A stretch of DNA of 64,000 bases from Ciona savignyi (lineage: Eukaryota > Chordata > Ascidiacea > Phlebobranchia > Cionidae). The stretch is taken from positions 699,145-763,144 of the forward strand of contig CH003229.1 in NCBI GenBank assembly GCA_000149265.1, in the 5' to 3' direction. Every line of letters begins with the position of its first letter. The first letter of the stretch is position 1. The position numbers and the translations under genes were made by a program. The notes under the pieces were generated by a model, which worked only from the letters and a program-made list of their open reading frames with translations, did no database searches and was not told the DNA's origin. This document shows positions 36,633 to 49,682 of this stretch, in pieces.

Positions 36633-39600
36633 CTAAACAAAATCGTGTTTTGTCCAAATTCCTCTTCGCAAGATATCCCCTGCCGTAGCGAAGTAAAAAT
36701 TCGCTTCAAGTTGTTTACCGATCCCACTTAAACAACGAGATTGATTGATGAAATTCTCTGCTATTTCGTTTGCCGAAGTTCGCTTTGCAGTATTTTCTAA
36801 CCGGTAGCTTAATTCATCTCTGAAGATGCCAAGTGCTTTTGTAAAGTTTCCTTGCTCCAACACACATATAGCGATAGCCATCTTGGAAGCAGCCACAAGA
36901 GCATGGTAACTACCTCTCGTGCCGGAGTTTTTCAGCAAAATTGATAGTTCGTTTTCATATAACGGCTGCGCTTGAGCAAAACGTTTGTTTCTGAAGAGAA
37001 AATCTGCCTTGATACGGAGTATTTCTTGTAAAACCGATTCCAAATCACGAATAACTATATCCCCGACAAGTCCCACTAGTAGCGACCAGTCTGAAACACC
37101 TTGAAAAAATCGAGTTACGTCATTCAGCTGGTTAAGTGCAAATTGAAATTTTGTAAGTTTTGAGGAAAGCAAGCTACGCTTCGCCTTTAAAAATTCTTCT
37201 GACCACCGTTTTGATGCGGTTGCATAGCTGGATAATCCTGGAGGTGCTTTTTGTAGCCATTTTATAGCCAACTCTCTGGCATTTCCCGTCACGTGAAAAT
37301 GGTTTAAACTGGGATAATAACTACGAAGTTCGGTAGTGAGGTTCTCCACATGCTGCATAACTTCATCTAATTTTCCGAAAATATCTTCTGTGTCGTTTGA
37401 AACCAATTCACCATCGGTTAATTCGCGACGAAAGAATTGCAGAGCTGTGGTGAAGTTCGCTAACAAATATGCCATTATAAAAAAACATGGCAAATTTGAA
37501 ATCGCAAATGGATCTTTGAAGAAACCTTGCACTGTTTTTTGTAACTTGTCCAACGAGGTCAAAATCTCTCCCATCGCTGGATGATGATAATCCTCTCCAA
37601 ATATATCAGAGAAGATAGTTTGGGTTGGAACTGGCTGTTTGTCGATAAACCCTGCTTTGGAAATCTTCAATCCAACAAGAAGTTGTCGATAACTGTGCGT
37701 TAGTGCATCCATTATGTCTGTGGTTCTGACCTTTTCTTTCTCGTAAGATGAAAATAGATGGTTAATCGAATTCATCAAATCGAACATTGTGTCCACAGAC
37801 ATTGCGATAATATGCACAACGTCCTGTACCTCGTTTGATGTTGGATTCTGCAGAGGTTCGATTCTGTCAAAAGTTTTTGTTGATTTTCTTGGAAGATGTA
37901 AACTTGTATACAGCGCCGCCATTGCCACCTCGCTTGACCCGCGTAACCGCATTTTGGAAATATCAGGCATTGAACTCTGGTTACGGATAACTGGCACCAA
38001 CACGTTCCAAAAACAACGGGTGATATCGAAAAAGTCGATAATGCTTATTTGGCCAACAGTGCTGAATAATTCGGAGTTTTCATCGCTTGCATACGAACGT
38101 GAAGATTGTATGATCCCAACTACAGATACCTGTTCGCCAGCTCTGTCATAAACTTTCAATCTGACTTCCCCTGCGACAGCCAAAGCGTAACTGAGATTGT
38201 GTCCAGCTGCTTGACTGATAACCCCCGCCTTTACCAATTGAGCAATGGCGTCAAAACAACTGTTCGCTGTAATTGAAAACAAGCTGCTGATGTATCCTAT
38301 TAGTAGCGGTATCAACCTGTACATCAGCCCCTTTATATTACCAAACTCCTGCTGCTTGCTTAAAATATCGAACGAATCGAAATACTTAACCGTTCTTCGG
38401 ATACGAAAGAGTATGCGGTCTGTTTGTATGCCCATTTTGATATTTATCAATTCGATAAATTTGGTGTGTAGGTTTTCTGTTCCTGCTACAAATTTTGAGT
38501 TTGCGAGAACGTCTGACAAATGATAACCATTCGCACTTTCGAAATCGCGGTCCACATATTCCACCATGTCGCTCACCCTTTTTATGAGTTCTGCTTTAAA
38601 AGGTTTTTCGACAGTTTCTCTTCTGCCTAACGGAAATATACTGGCAAAAGGCATGTCGCTGTCGAATTGAATCCCGCTTTTTGTGAACTTGTCATAGAAC
38701 CAATCGTCCTCGGTATCGCCTGAATAGAAATCGTTTAAAGACTTAATTCCGAGCAATCGAACAGGGGATTCCCCCAATGAGATAATGATCACTTGGAACA
38801 TGACCGCATACCAGCGAAATCGATCAATAACGTCTTCCAGTACGTCATCGCCTACGTCATCAGGAATCACAATGACGCTCTCAATGTCGGAGTAAGGCGA
38901 CGCTTCTTCTCGTGACAATGACCCGAGAACAAGAAGAGCGAAATCAATAGCTTTTTCACCAAATAAAATGCGTGTGCAATAATCGGAAATTTCTTTCAGC
39001 ATCGCGACGAACTTAGCATTCGTAGCAGACTGTAACTCGCGTACCAGTCGGATTTTTTCGATTTCAGACTTTCTTTTATTTTCATTGTCGCTTATTTGTG
39101 GGATGAGGTTAAGCTGTGTCCGCGCAGTTTCTCTCATATCACTCACCAGTTGTTTTACCCGACAAGTTATTGTTTCAATATTTCCCTCCTTTTCTGCCGC
39201 ACTTGAATCGTGTAGGATTTTGCACCATAATGTTTTCAAATCTTGTTTGACTCCAACGAGATCTGGAGTTCCCCTTACCACCGCAGCCATCAACAAACCG
39301 GCCGCGGAAATTAAACTTCTTTTGTCATCCCTTGAAGCGTATAACTTTCCCAATTTGTGAAAGCAATATGCCGTTTCTGTCGGGTCTCTTTCATGCCACT
39401 GTCCATCCACCTCGACGCACTTCTGATGCAGTTCTCGAGCAACCCGATACTCCTCCATTAAATTTACATTGAAATCTGAAAAACAAGAAATTTCCCTAAA
39501 ATGTCGAGTTGCGTGCGGTATGTTTAAATCGCAATTTAAACGACCAATTATTAATAATATACAGAGAAAGAAACCCATAATACAAGTGCATATCCTTTCG

Positions 39601-40341
39601 TAAAATAAAAAAAAGTTTGTAAAGGGTTAGAAGCATCGTATAATTACTACAGTACAACCCCGCTTACCTGACCACCTATGGGACCGTGATCAAGCGGTCG
39701 TGTTATCGAGCTGGTCGTGTTAGTAAATTTTGATTTGGAGCAAGTTGTCGTTATATGCGGATTAAACGTCTGCATTTTAACTAAATTTTAACCAATGCCA
39801 TAATTTTTATCAGATACTGCAGAATGAATTTAATACTAAATTTATCTTGTAAGATTCAGTACTGTTTGCCACATTTTCTTTCGTGTGCGCTCATTTATTC
39901 TTATTGTTTTGATTATAAAATAAATTTAACCTTATTATTTTGGTGACAAAAGCAAATTATTTAGCATATGCGGTCACATAAGCGGAGTTAAATTTGAAGT
40001 TTTGGACCAAAATATGGCGGTCCTGGTCTGGAAACCGGGGTGGTCGCGTTATTGAAACAGAATCATGCAATGCATTACTATAGTGAATTATTTGGGACCG
40101 CACTGAAGTGGTCTTGATAATGAGGTGGTCGTGTTATCGAGGTGGTCGCCAAGCGGGGTTCCACTGTATATCGTATAATACCTACATCGCATAATAGCTA
40201 CATAATAGTTACATCGTATAATTACTATATCGTAAAATACCAGCATCGTATAATAGCTCATACTTTGCGTTACATACCTGTTTCATTTGTATCATTACAA
40301 CATACATGTGCGCTGTCTCTTCGGTGAATATTAAACTCCAT
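36633..40341 (-). CDS. Nucleotidyltransferase-like protein with TPR-like repeats, 968 residues
   Basis: Two exons, 40341-40278 and 39475-36633. Exon 1 gives MEFNIHRRDSAHVCCNDTNE plus a Thr, has an in-frame stop upstream, and ends ACAG before GTATGT. Exon 2 follows TTGTTTTTCAG, and the phase-1 junction completes an Asp codon. The exon-2 frame stays open upstream into the intron (MGFFLCILLIIGRLNC...), which imitates a signal peptide. Around residue 206 the motif LGSLSREEASPYSDIESVIV fits the GSx(R)xE...SD.(D/E) signature of DUF294/GlnD-type nucleotidyltransferases, with Asp218 and Glu220 as possible metal ligands. N-terminal (EYRVARELHQKC..., HKLGKLYASRDD) and C-terminal (NKRFAQAQPLYENEL..., EQGNFTKALGIFRDEL) helical pairs look like TPRs. 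Such proteins are probably intracellular; the substrate is unknown. Confidence 0.8.
39650..40166. mobile_element. Pogo/Tc1-type MITE in the intron of the nucleotidyltransferase-like gene
   Basis: 517 bp flanked by TA on both sides. The termini are CAGTACAACCCCGCTTACC and, reversed, CAGTGGAACCCCGCTTGGC, each followed by GACCACC. Subterminal repeats of GGTCGTGTTATCGAG occur at both ends. No transposase. It makes up most of the 802-bp intron. Confidence 0.88.
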
Positions 40342-41029
40342 ATTTCTAAGTCTACAACTGCTTCCTTAACTACCGATTGGATTGAAATGGTGACAAAGAA
40401 CCGAACTATCTCACGCATGACCATTCAAGCGCTGATTTCTCAGTGGTCACGAAAGCACCGAGTTTAACTTCTTCTTTTAGTTGTGAAAAGAAGTTTATGC
40501 TTTGTTGGCAAGAACACTAAAATCCTTGACTATGTTCTTCTTCGTTATATTTATAAACATTTAACCCCGGGTTTAAATGTCCAAACTTTTGTTTCTTTCG
40601 ATGTTCATTTTTAGGATTCAGTGAGTCTACAAATAATTGTTTTTTATTGTATAAAAACGATGCTGGTATTTATTGTAAATACCAATTTTGCGTATCGCCG
40701 GCTTTAAAAAAAATATTAATTCTGTTGGCAACGCCCGTGTTAATAGTCTTAATGATACACATTAAACAGGGCTTCGGGGCATCACATAACAGCTTCGTGG
40801 GATTATATTAATACTCGTAGATGGTCAACTGATCGGTTTGTAATTACCTTTTATTCCAACTAGTTGTCAAAAAAATACCGCAGTGAAACGATAAACCTAT
40901 GTAGCCAAGCATGATTTTAACGAGTTTATTTTGAGGATTTGCATGGGAATTAAAACAACTATTAGCTTACTATATTCAAAGTTTGGATGGCTCCGGCACA
41001 AGACCTAAACCACAGCCAAAGCACATAGA

Positions 41030-41850
41030 TGGCGTATAACCAATTAAGACCTCTATGCGCGGCAGGATGTGACGAATGGTACCCTCCCTCCCTTAGTCAT
41101 TTTTTAAACGAATGTTTGCTGAGTAACAAGGGTGGTGATTGAACAATGTTTGATTGGTTGAAAGCAGCATGTGCTAGGTTGGGCGCCGGTTACTCGTTTA
41201 GCTGTAAAATTTTGTAGTAGTGGAGCGGTGCGTTGTGAAAGAAAGGTTGTTTCGGCAGCGCCGTGTGCCTAATCTTTTCGGACTTACGGCAAAATTCAGC
41301 CTTACGCACCACTCTATTTTGTCGTGTATTTCAATAACTTAGAATGACGTACAAAGTAGTGACGTGGCGGCGTGGCGACGTGGTGATAACTAAAAAATAA
41401 CTAGGAAAAATTTAGCATTGGAAAATGATTCAAAACCATAATTATTTACCTACAATTTGTGCCTTTAAAACCTCCATGAACTACAGAGGAACCAAATTAC
41501 TCATAGAACAATATAACCCCGTTCCAATAAATACAGAACTACAACAGATATGCACTTGAAACTATTTTTCATGCAAAGGAAAGGTAAAGCATCGAATGCA
41601 TCCCATACCCAATCATGCGTTTCAACTGGTGATGCGTGCGATGACGTAAAATAAACTGGGGACAGAACAATGGTGTTGATTGTGCATATGCTAGCTGTTT
41701 TGCTATCATAAGAACTTGCCGATGTACGGAGGGGTATGTGCTCAAAATCTTTAATTAACATTTTGGAGGGTTTTGAGTTGATAGGTTGCAGGCTTCAATT
41801 TTGATTGTGAAAAAATCTAAGACTTCCTATGTAATGATTTTGAGTGACCG
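41030..41850. repeat. Dispersed repeat, split copy
   Basis: 41030-41250 and 41680-41850 match successive parts of 17140-17575. The middle ~430 bp (41251-41680) is unrelated, so it is probably an insertion. Confidence 0.7.
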
Positions 41851-42310
41851 CCGTTTTTGTGAGGTCAGTTTGCATTGGAGAGATAGCGAGAATAATTAGT
41901 TAAACGCCTCCTATAATTAAACTATAAATGGCCAAACAATGATAAATAATACAGAACTTTATGTCAGTGGTTCCACACTGTCCTTTCAAACCTCTGGTTG
42001 GGAAGTGCTGTTTTATATTTAATAGTTTTTAGTCAATCATTTCAGATTGATCCTAGCAAAGTTTAATAAAATAAAAGTGCTTATTACTGACGGAATTACT
42101 GACGTACTAAAATAAATATTGTACACCAGTGGTTTCTGGTTTGGAAATGCTACGTCCAAAAAACGTGGATACTGAGTGACAGCCCTTTTCAAAGGAGTCT
42201 TTAGGAGGCGTTCAACCAATTATTCTCCCTATCTCTCTAATCCAATCTTACCTCACAAAAATTGCTATCAGTTAAAATACTACCACAGGAAGTCTTGGAT
42301 TGTCTTTTAC
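41851..42310. repeat. Dispersed repeat edges with GGAGGCGTT motif
   Basis: The motif TTAGGAGGCGTTCAACCAAT occurs at 42189 and, reversed, near 41905. Both lie beside GCATTGGAGAGATAG-like sequence, an arrangement like the end of a MITE. Copies also lie at 35945 and 54577. Confidence 0.65.
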
Positions 42311-42589
42311 TATTTAAAATTAAGGCTTAAAAAAACATCCAAATTTTTATACATTACGTTTTCATATTCCTCATTTGTTAAGGTTTAATTAACTGTTAGG
42401 TGCCACATCGAAAACAAAAGAAAACGCAATATAATAACAGTCACCTTCCTATTCAACAGTAAACAAATGTACCACAAATACATAGCAGCGACTAAGGTCA
42501 AACATGCAGAATCAGTGGAGAAATAAGTATTACCAACACGGGCGTGCGCTCGGTGTTTAACTTAAATTACGACATTCTCCCTGTCTAAA

Positions 42590-43735
42590 TAAAATGGCAC
42601 AATAACAAATAATATTTAATGGAACGTCAGTCTGTCGGGTTTCTTCGTTTGTCGGGTCGAACGACGTAAACCACAGCGATTGTCTGCAATTGTTTTGGTT
42701 TTGTTTGATTCAGCCGTTTCGTCCACTGTATCATGTGCGTCAGTGTCATTTAACAATTTCTCCGGCTGTAGATTTGCTTCTAGTAATGGTACTGATAAAC
42801 CATCAGCGGGCGTATTAATTAGTTCTGTTCCATATCAATTTTAATTTTCCGTGTTTCTGGACATCGTACATAAACGCAACAGATTTTTGATCAGTGACCA
42901 GGTTGAAGCGCCGCCCATGTAGGAAATGACTCCAATTCCGTACAACCTCTATTATGGCGGTCAAGTTCACTTCGACTTAAGGTTCTAGACTAAAACACCA
43001 CAGGCCTACCTTTTTGGTTTAAAGTTGCTGAAACAGCCACATTCGATGTATCTGCTTCGACGGTAAATGGTAGGTCATCTTCTATAATTCCGGGAGTCAC
43101 TTTACTTAATGTCTCTTTTAGTGTATTGAACGCATTCATAGCATTACGAGATAGAGGAAACTCTTTGGCATCAAGCAACGGCTTAATATTATCCGAGTAT
43201 TTATGAATCAATCGAACGTAATATGCGAACATGCCGATAATCCTCTGCAATGAATTGGCATTTTGCGGTGCTGGTATCTCTATTAGTGATTTAACGCGTT
43301 CAATTCTGTAGCCAAGCAGATCGATTGTATCAGTTAAATAAGTGCACTTGTTCTCGTTTAAGGTTAAATTGCAGGACTCTGCTACCCTGAGAAACTTCTT
43401 TAAGTTGGAATCGTGTTCCTCTTGTGTTTCACCGCCGATAGTTATTTTGTCGAGGTAGGCAAAAGTCTCTTTACAATCATACTTCTCGATTATATCATTG
43501 ATAATGCGCTAAAAGGAACTGCATTTTGTAAAACAAACGGAAGTCTTCGTGAACTTGTAAAATTTACCACATGCTTCAAAAGCTGTGCAAAGCAGGGCGT
43601 ATTTGGTTAGTTCAACTTGATGGTAAGCGTTTTGTAAATCAAGTGATGTGAATATGCGAAACTTGGCAACTTTTTCCACAACGCCTTGCATTCGTGGCAG
43701 TGGATAATGATCGAGTGTGGATTTGTTCACAGTCT
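42590..43735 (-). pseudogene. Decayed Ty3/gypsy reverse transcriptase and RNase H remnant
   Basis: Minus-strand frames 43730-43509 (TLDHYPLPRMQGVVEK, IFTSLDLQNAYHQVEL) and 43250-42990 (GMFAYYVRLIHKYS, NAFNTLKE) carry the RT fingers/palm and the RT-RNase H connection of gypsy elements in the right order. Frame shifts and stops separate them, and no LTR was noticed near them. Confidence 0.88.
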
Positions 43736-43944
43736 AACTATAATCATTACACATTCGTTTTTATGGGTTTCATTGGGAAATCAACATGTGAAAACAAGTG
43801 AAAAGAAATGCATGCAGGTATCAATATATGCAAAGGGATAGAAAAGGTAACGCAGTTAATAGGAATTTATTTGTGCAAGGAGTAAATGAAATTTAAACTT
43901 ACAAAATGGATTTATTTAAAAAAAAATATATATTTGGGGTAAAT

Positions 43945-45410
43945 ATTAGTGAAACTAGGGAAGCGGGTGAGGGTCTTCCAAGAGGTGTTGTTTGACAACT
44001 TTGGTAAACGTTTTAACCGATTTAATCTCACAAATTTTGTTGGGTAATTGTTGCCAAAACTTTGGGCCTATGTATTTTAGGGATTGTTTGGATAAGGACT
44101 TGTTACAAAAAGAATTTAAAAATTGGGAATTGCTTCTGGTTTTCGATAGTAGTTTTAGGTTTTGTTGGGTATGCAATTGTGGAGGGCAGGGGGAAGTGTG
44201 TTGTTATGGCATTTGTGCATTATGGATANNNNNNNNNNNNNNNNNNNNNNNNNNNNNNNNNNNNNNNNNNNNNNNNNNNNNNNNNNNNNNNNNNNNNNNN
44301 NNNNNNNNNNNNNNNNNNNNNNNNNNNNTTGGTCAACAAGGGGTTTTATTTTACGTACCATGAGTAAATTAGTGTTAAGTTTCTTAAGGAGTATTTGCAT
44401 GTTTGATTTTCAGGAAAGGTTGTCATTTCAAGTTAGACCAAGGAATTCAAAGCTGTTGACTTGGTCAATTTTATAGTTATTTATTGAAATGAGGGGTGGT
44501 ACTGAAAGAGTAGATTTAAAGGAGTTAGAAAAAAACATGTATTTTGTTTTATCAGTGTTAAGAATCAGTTTGTTACTGGAATGCCATGTGAATATTCTGT
44601 CTAGATCCGCATTGGCATTATCACAGGTTATGGATTGGTTGCGGCCAGGGGTAAAAATGATTGTGTCATCGGCAAACATAATAGCTTTACTATGAGTTAA
44701 GCAATTTGGCAGGTCATTGATATATATAAGGAATAGTAAAGGACCTAGAATAGATGCTTGAGGAACTTCTAGTTTAACTGGGTTCGGTTTGGAAGATAGA
44801 GTTCCATTAAAATCAACAATTTGTTGTCGGTTTGATAAATAACTGGTAAACCAATCAAGTGCTACACCCCGGATGCCATAATGAGACATTTTGATAAGCA
44901 AAATGTCATAATCAATGGTAACGAAGGCTTTTGACAGATCTAAAAAACACCAATAACAGATTTCTTATTTTCCAAATGATCAGATATTATATTAACCAGA
45001 AGATTGCTAGCATGGCTAGTTGAATGATCCTTCCTAAATCCAAATTGATTGTTATGAAGAACATTATTGTGATTTAAAGAAGGAGTGGGTTCTGCTGTAC
45101 ATTAATTTTTCTATTATTTTGGAGAATAAAGGAAGTAGACTAATCGGTCGGTAGTTATTTATCAGTGAGTGCTTGCCTTTTTTAAACACTGGGATGACTT
45201 TTGCAATTTTGAAGTCATTTATAAATTTGCCTGATTGTAATGATAGATTGAATATAAGGGATAATGCTTGCAATATATTGACCGGTGTGGATTTTACAAT
45301 TTTTGTCGAAATATTATCTAAGCCGCTGCTGGATTTAGATTTTAAGTCCAGTATTATTGTTTTAATCTCTTCAAGGCTAGTGGGGAATATATACAGCTTG
45401 CTATAATAGC
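43945..45410 (-). pseudogene. Decayed LINE reverse transcriptase, interrupted by the assembly gap
   Basis: Minus-strand pieces in order: the RT N-terminal block (45273-45064, VIPVFKKGKHSLINNYRPIS), palm (44901-44428, SILGPLLFLIYINDLP, FADDTIIF), and a tail (44176-43955, YIGPKFWQQLPNKI). The palm block keeps FADD, but the usual LSKAFD block reads LSKAFVT, so the first catalytic Asp is lost, and a one-base shift lies just upstream. 100 N separate palm and tail. Confidence 0.9.
44229..44328. other. Assembly gap (100 N)
   Basis: Exactly 100 N, the conventional size for a gap of unknown length. It falls inside the LINE remnant. Confidence 0.99.
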
Positions 45411-47953
45411 TTTATTGGGGCGCGTTAAAACTCTTCATTGCATAATATGTTGTAGTTACCGATCATATCATTTAAAGTAACCCAGTCAAGCTTGACTTGT
45501 TGAAAGCTCATACATTTGTCAGCTCAAGAGTTGATGGAAAATGCAATTTTCTTCGCGTAAATAAAATATTTCATGGTCCGTTCATGAGCAACGATTTTGG
45601 AATTGTTATTTTTGTTTGGTAACTACAGCATTTCAAGGTATTTTTTTATTAATTTCATTTTTTAAATAAAATCGTTGAAATATTGACGGTAATGGGGGTT
45701 TGGTCCAATTTTCCTTTCATCAGCCAAAAATATTATCTTTGTCGAAGGATTTAATACCAATTCTATCGAAATGTGCATTTATCATGTTTTTGATACATAA
45801 GAATTGGCCTAGTTAAGGTCACCTAAAAAAGCCGCAGCCTGTACTAAGTTCTTGTAACCCCGGTTTACCTTTATTATTTGTACAATGTTTTACTTTTATT
45901 ATATGTTGCCTACTCCCGCCGAGTCAACAGCGTAATGCATGGGTAATTTCGAAGTATCTCGCCCCAAACAAGCTTTTCGTTTGTAAATTTGTAATTCACA
46001 TTTTAATAGTACGATCTTGAGTTGAAATGCGTACTTTAACGAGGTTTCATATTATAAGCAATTATTAAAGAGTTATTAAACATTTTAGCTAAAACCTTAC
46101 CAACTAACAATAAACAAAAAATGTTTATAGAGTTTAATGCACGCTTTACGTTTTTACGTTTAAATAAAACTTTTACAGAGTTTGTTAGCATGACACATAA
46201 TACGTACCAAAATAATTGATTAGTTATAAAAGTTATCAACCTGCTGATTTCGAAGTTTCTTTATTTATTAGTAATAATAACTTAATCCTAATAATTCTCA
46301 AATACAAACTTTTAACAAACATTATATTGTGCTGTTTATTAGATGGATTAATTTCTTGATTGCTTTGTGTTCAATTAAAATGTAATTTTAACCTTTTTAA
46401 AAACAAATGTTAAAGAAAAGTAATGATTGTTCGGACACTTGATCTTTTTCTGACTTCCAAAGTTTAATATCGAGCAGTATTTGTTAAACACTATATTTTA
46501 AACAAACTACTCTCGCAGAAAACTATTATTTAGCGGTGGCGAAGACACAGAGCTAATTTGTAGAAGGAGGAGAGTAATCCGCGATTGTAACTTGGATTCT
46601 CGTGGCAAAGTGAGAGGTGCGCCCAGTGTTACTTATTTCAAAGCATTGTAATAATGATTTAAAGCTTTCGGTTACCCATAAGAAATTATGTGCATTTTAA
46701 TTTTGCGTTCAATATCGTGTGAAAATCAGTTTTGAGTAATTAAATATAATATCTTCTGCATAGGAACTACCAAAGTAAAGATATTCGGTGACGAGAGTCC
46801 TTAACCTTTTTGCCGGGATTCCCTGCACAAAGTACAAACATCAGGCTGGAGAGAATCGTGCAATTAATATTCATTATAATTAAATCAAAATCTGCAGAAC
46901 ATCTAAAAACCAGCTTTTGCGAAGAAAAGAATCGACGAGAACAGAGCGGAATCGTATTTAATAATTATTAAATTGTCCAAAGTAAAACTATTATCCGTGA
47001 TGTATATCTCATCCGGTTGGTAGTTTTGCGGAGTTCCTGTACAAAGTGAAAATGTGCGACCGGATATATTGTGTGTTAAAAAGAGAACTTAGGCTCTCGT
47101 AAATACGTCAAGCCCCATTCTCTTTGCTTTTTCTTTATTATCTAGGGGTTCTTAATTAATAACTTTAAACATTAATAATGACTTTAACCCCAATTTACCA
47201 CGATGATGACTTTGTGGAGAATTAAGAGATTCTGTTGGTCGGTTTGCTGGCGTGCTTATCCCAACAATATATCTGACCTGAGTACTCCAACTAATTAAAC
47301 TACGAATTGACTCCGTCTCGGAAGGTATTCTAATTGTATATTATAAGCTGATATAGTAAACACATACACTTCAACTGGTTGTCTGAACATGCTCGGAGCC
47401 GCGCCCCAGCAGGCGATTTATTTTTGGTCCTTATTCCAAAACGCGTTTTCGATAATAAATGATGCAAAAACTTTATACTCAAAACATCAGCTTGCAAAAC
47501 GTATGGCATGGGGATAATATCCCGTTGGCACGCACAGGAAGTGAGGCACAAAGGTTTTTGGAACAGGCGCACACAGCTGTGCAGCATGCAATAATGGCTT
47601 ACTTAAACAATTTGACAAAACTTAATATAATGTGCAACAAATATTACACAAGCCGCGAATGTAACTACAACTTTAAGTGAAAGGTTGTGCTTGGTGTATG
47701 TATACAAATAGTTACATAGAAATTCAATGTCGATTTAAAATAAGTAATTTGTTATATAGAAATTCAATGTCGTAATTATATAGAAATTCAATGTCGATTT
47801 AAAATAAGTAATTTGTCTGCGCTAAATATTTTTCTTCTTTACCATGCTGTACAGAAATCTACTTAATCGACGAATGCGTGGAAACGACGAACACGACGCG
47901 TAGAGGAAAGCGATTCTTTCAGAGGCTTCAAGCACAAAGTGTGAGGAGCTGAA
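45411..47953. other. No gene recognised
   Basis: AT-rich. A ~35-bp sequence (TAGAAATTCAATGTCGATTT) is repeated near 47716-47815. Open frames near 47330-47680 overlap on both strands without recognisable content. Confidence 0.4.
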
Positions 47954-49682
47954 ATGGATCCGGAAGAACAAGCTGCGGTAAGTTGGTTGGTTTAGAGTTG
48001 ATTAATATTATACCAAGTCCCATATGTTGCATATACATGAGCTGACATATAGGCCTACACATAAAAAATGTAAACCGTTTGGGCATGTCGGACTGATATT
48101 TGGTCGTTACTTGTCAGGGATGGCTACCGTTTATTTCTGATTATTCAATCGCTTACTGTGTCGCCCTTCCGTTGAGCAGCTGCAAGTGTAATTGATAGCA
48201 GCTAGTTCAGTCTTTAGGTAAGTTACTTTGTTTAGATTTGTAGCAGCGCTCTAACTTTAGACCGCTGGTTAACCAGGGTAAGAGAAAGGGGTAAACATAG
48301 GTTGGGTATTTATTAGGTATTATCAGTCACGAAGTATCTTCGAACTATCTATGGCCGGTTATCAGGATCGACCGGCATATGTTTGATTTATATAACCTAT
48401 GGCCGTACAAACATAATCCAACCTTATGTGTATGTGTTATGTTCGTATATTCTATGGCTGGCCATGCTCTGGTGTTACATATATGGCCCACTCGCGATAA
48501 TCGTTAGAAAAAAACATAGCCTATGTTTTGTCTGTGGCGTTTGAACGATTTAGCCACACATGGCCGAGCTGACATAAACCAGCTGAAACCCATACGTTGC
48601 TGTCTTGTTGGCAGGATTACAGAACCAAAGAAGCGTTTGTTTTAAATTTAAATTATCATTCTGTGTTGGAAAATAATATATTATTTTGGTAAATTTATTG
48701 ATTATTTTTCCACTTTTCATGACTTCAGTCCTACAGCAACCAGTCCGCCGAACTTAACACGTAATCAAAAGAGTAGAACAATTTGTTTAAATATGTGTTA
48801 TTTTTTGTATAACAGTTATTTAAGCAAATAAGTGAACATTTTATATGTATAACATTGTTTTAGAAATATAATATTTTGTTTTATAAATTCTTATTAAGCA
48901 ACACTTTTTCCCGCGCATAATTGTGTCGTTCGCTCTTAATTGTGTCGTATTGCACCACGTGATCTGTTTCTTTCCGCCTTTAAATTTGCGATATGAACTA
49001 GTAGCGTGTGGTGTGTAACTGTTTAAAGTTATGGCAACGTTTATTTAAGATTTCTTGTCCAAAGAGTTGCATCTACATGATTTGAAGATACCAGGTACGA
49101 AATTAGAACTACAATGTTACTTCTCAAAGCGGAAATAATGATACGGACGCTACTGAAAAATCCAATACAATACTTGATACCGATGTGGTTGATTAACAGC
49201 TAATCATTAGCCTAGCGAAAGTGATTAATAAAAAAAAAGTGTGTACTTCCAAATTTCCACTTTTTAGTTGGTAGTCTAGTGGTTGTACTGCCCACTTATT
49301 TGCTAGTAAGCTGATCGTTTGTACTTTATAGCCTAATCCTGTAGATTAATTGGGCTGTAGGGTTAGGATGTCAGGATCTAAGTTAAGAAGTTTAAATTAT
49401 CTAACAAACAATACCTAATCCGCTCCTTTGATAAACTGCCAATCAAAAAACAATCTTCTACAATCAATAATTTGGAATACAGAAAGTTATTGTTATTTTG
49501 TTAAAAAAAGTGGAAGTTATTTTGTTAGTTTTTCTATGTTTAAAATTAAATAGTAAAAAGTAAATTTATGTTTGCAGAGCTATGCTGGTCTATCAAATGC
49601 AAATGAGATGTTGTCACTTAAGTCAACTATTCAAGAATTTATCAAAAGAGTGCCAAGTACGCAGATATCACATGTGGCATAA
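47954..49682 (+). CDS. Possible two-exon 42-residue protein
   Basis: Exon 1 (47954-47977, MDPEEQAA) ends at a consensus GTAAGT in phase 0. Exon 2 (49578-49682) follows TATGTTTGCAG and reads SYAGLSNANEMLSLKSTIQE... to a stop. Start context and splice sites are plausible, but no family is recognised, and exon 2 could splice further. Weak candidate. Confidence 0.25.

Noticed and set aside
40209-40424. Minus-strand frame starting MVMREIVRFF as the first exon of the nucleotidyltransferase-like gene
   Set aside because: That frame would splice in phase 0 into a stop codon; the frame starting MEFNIH joins correctly.
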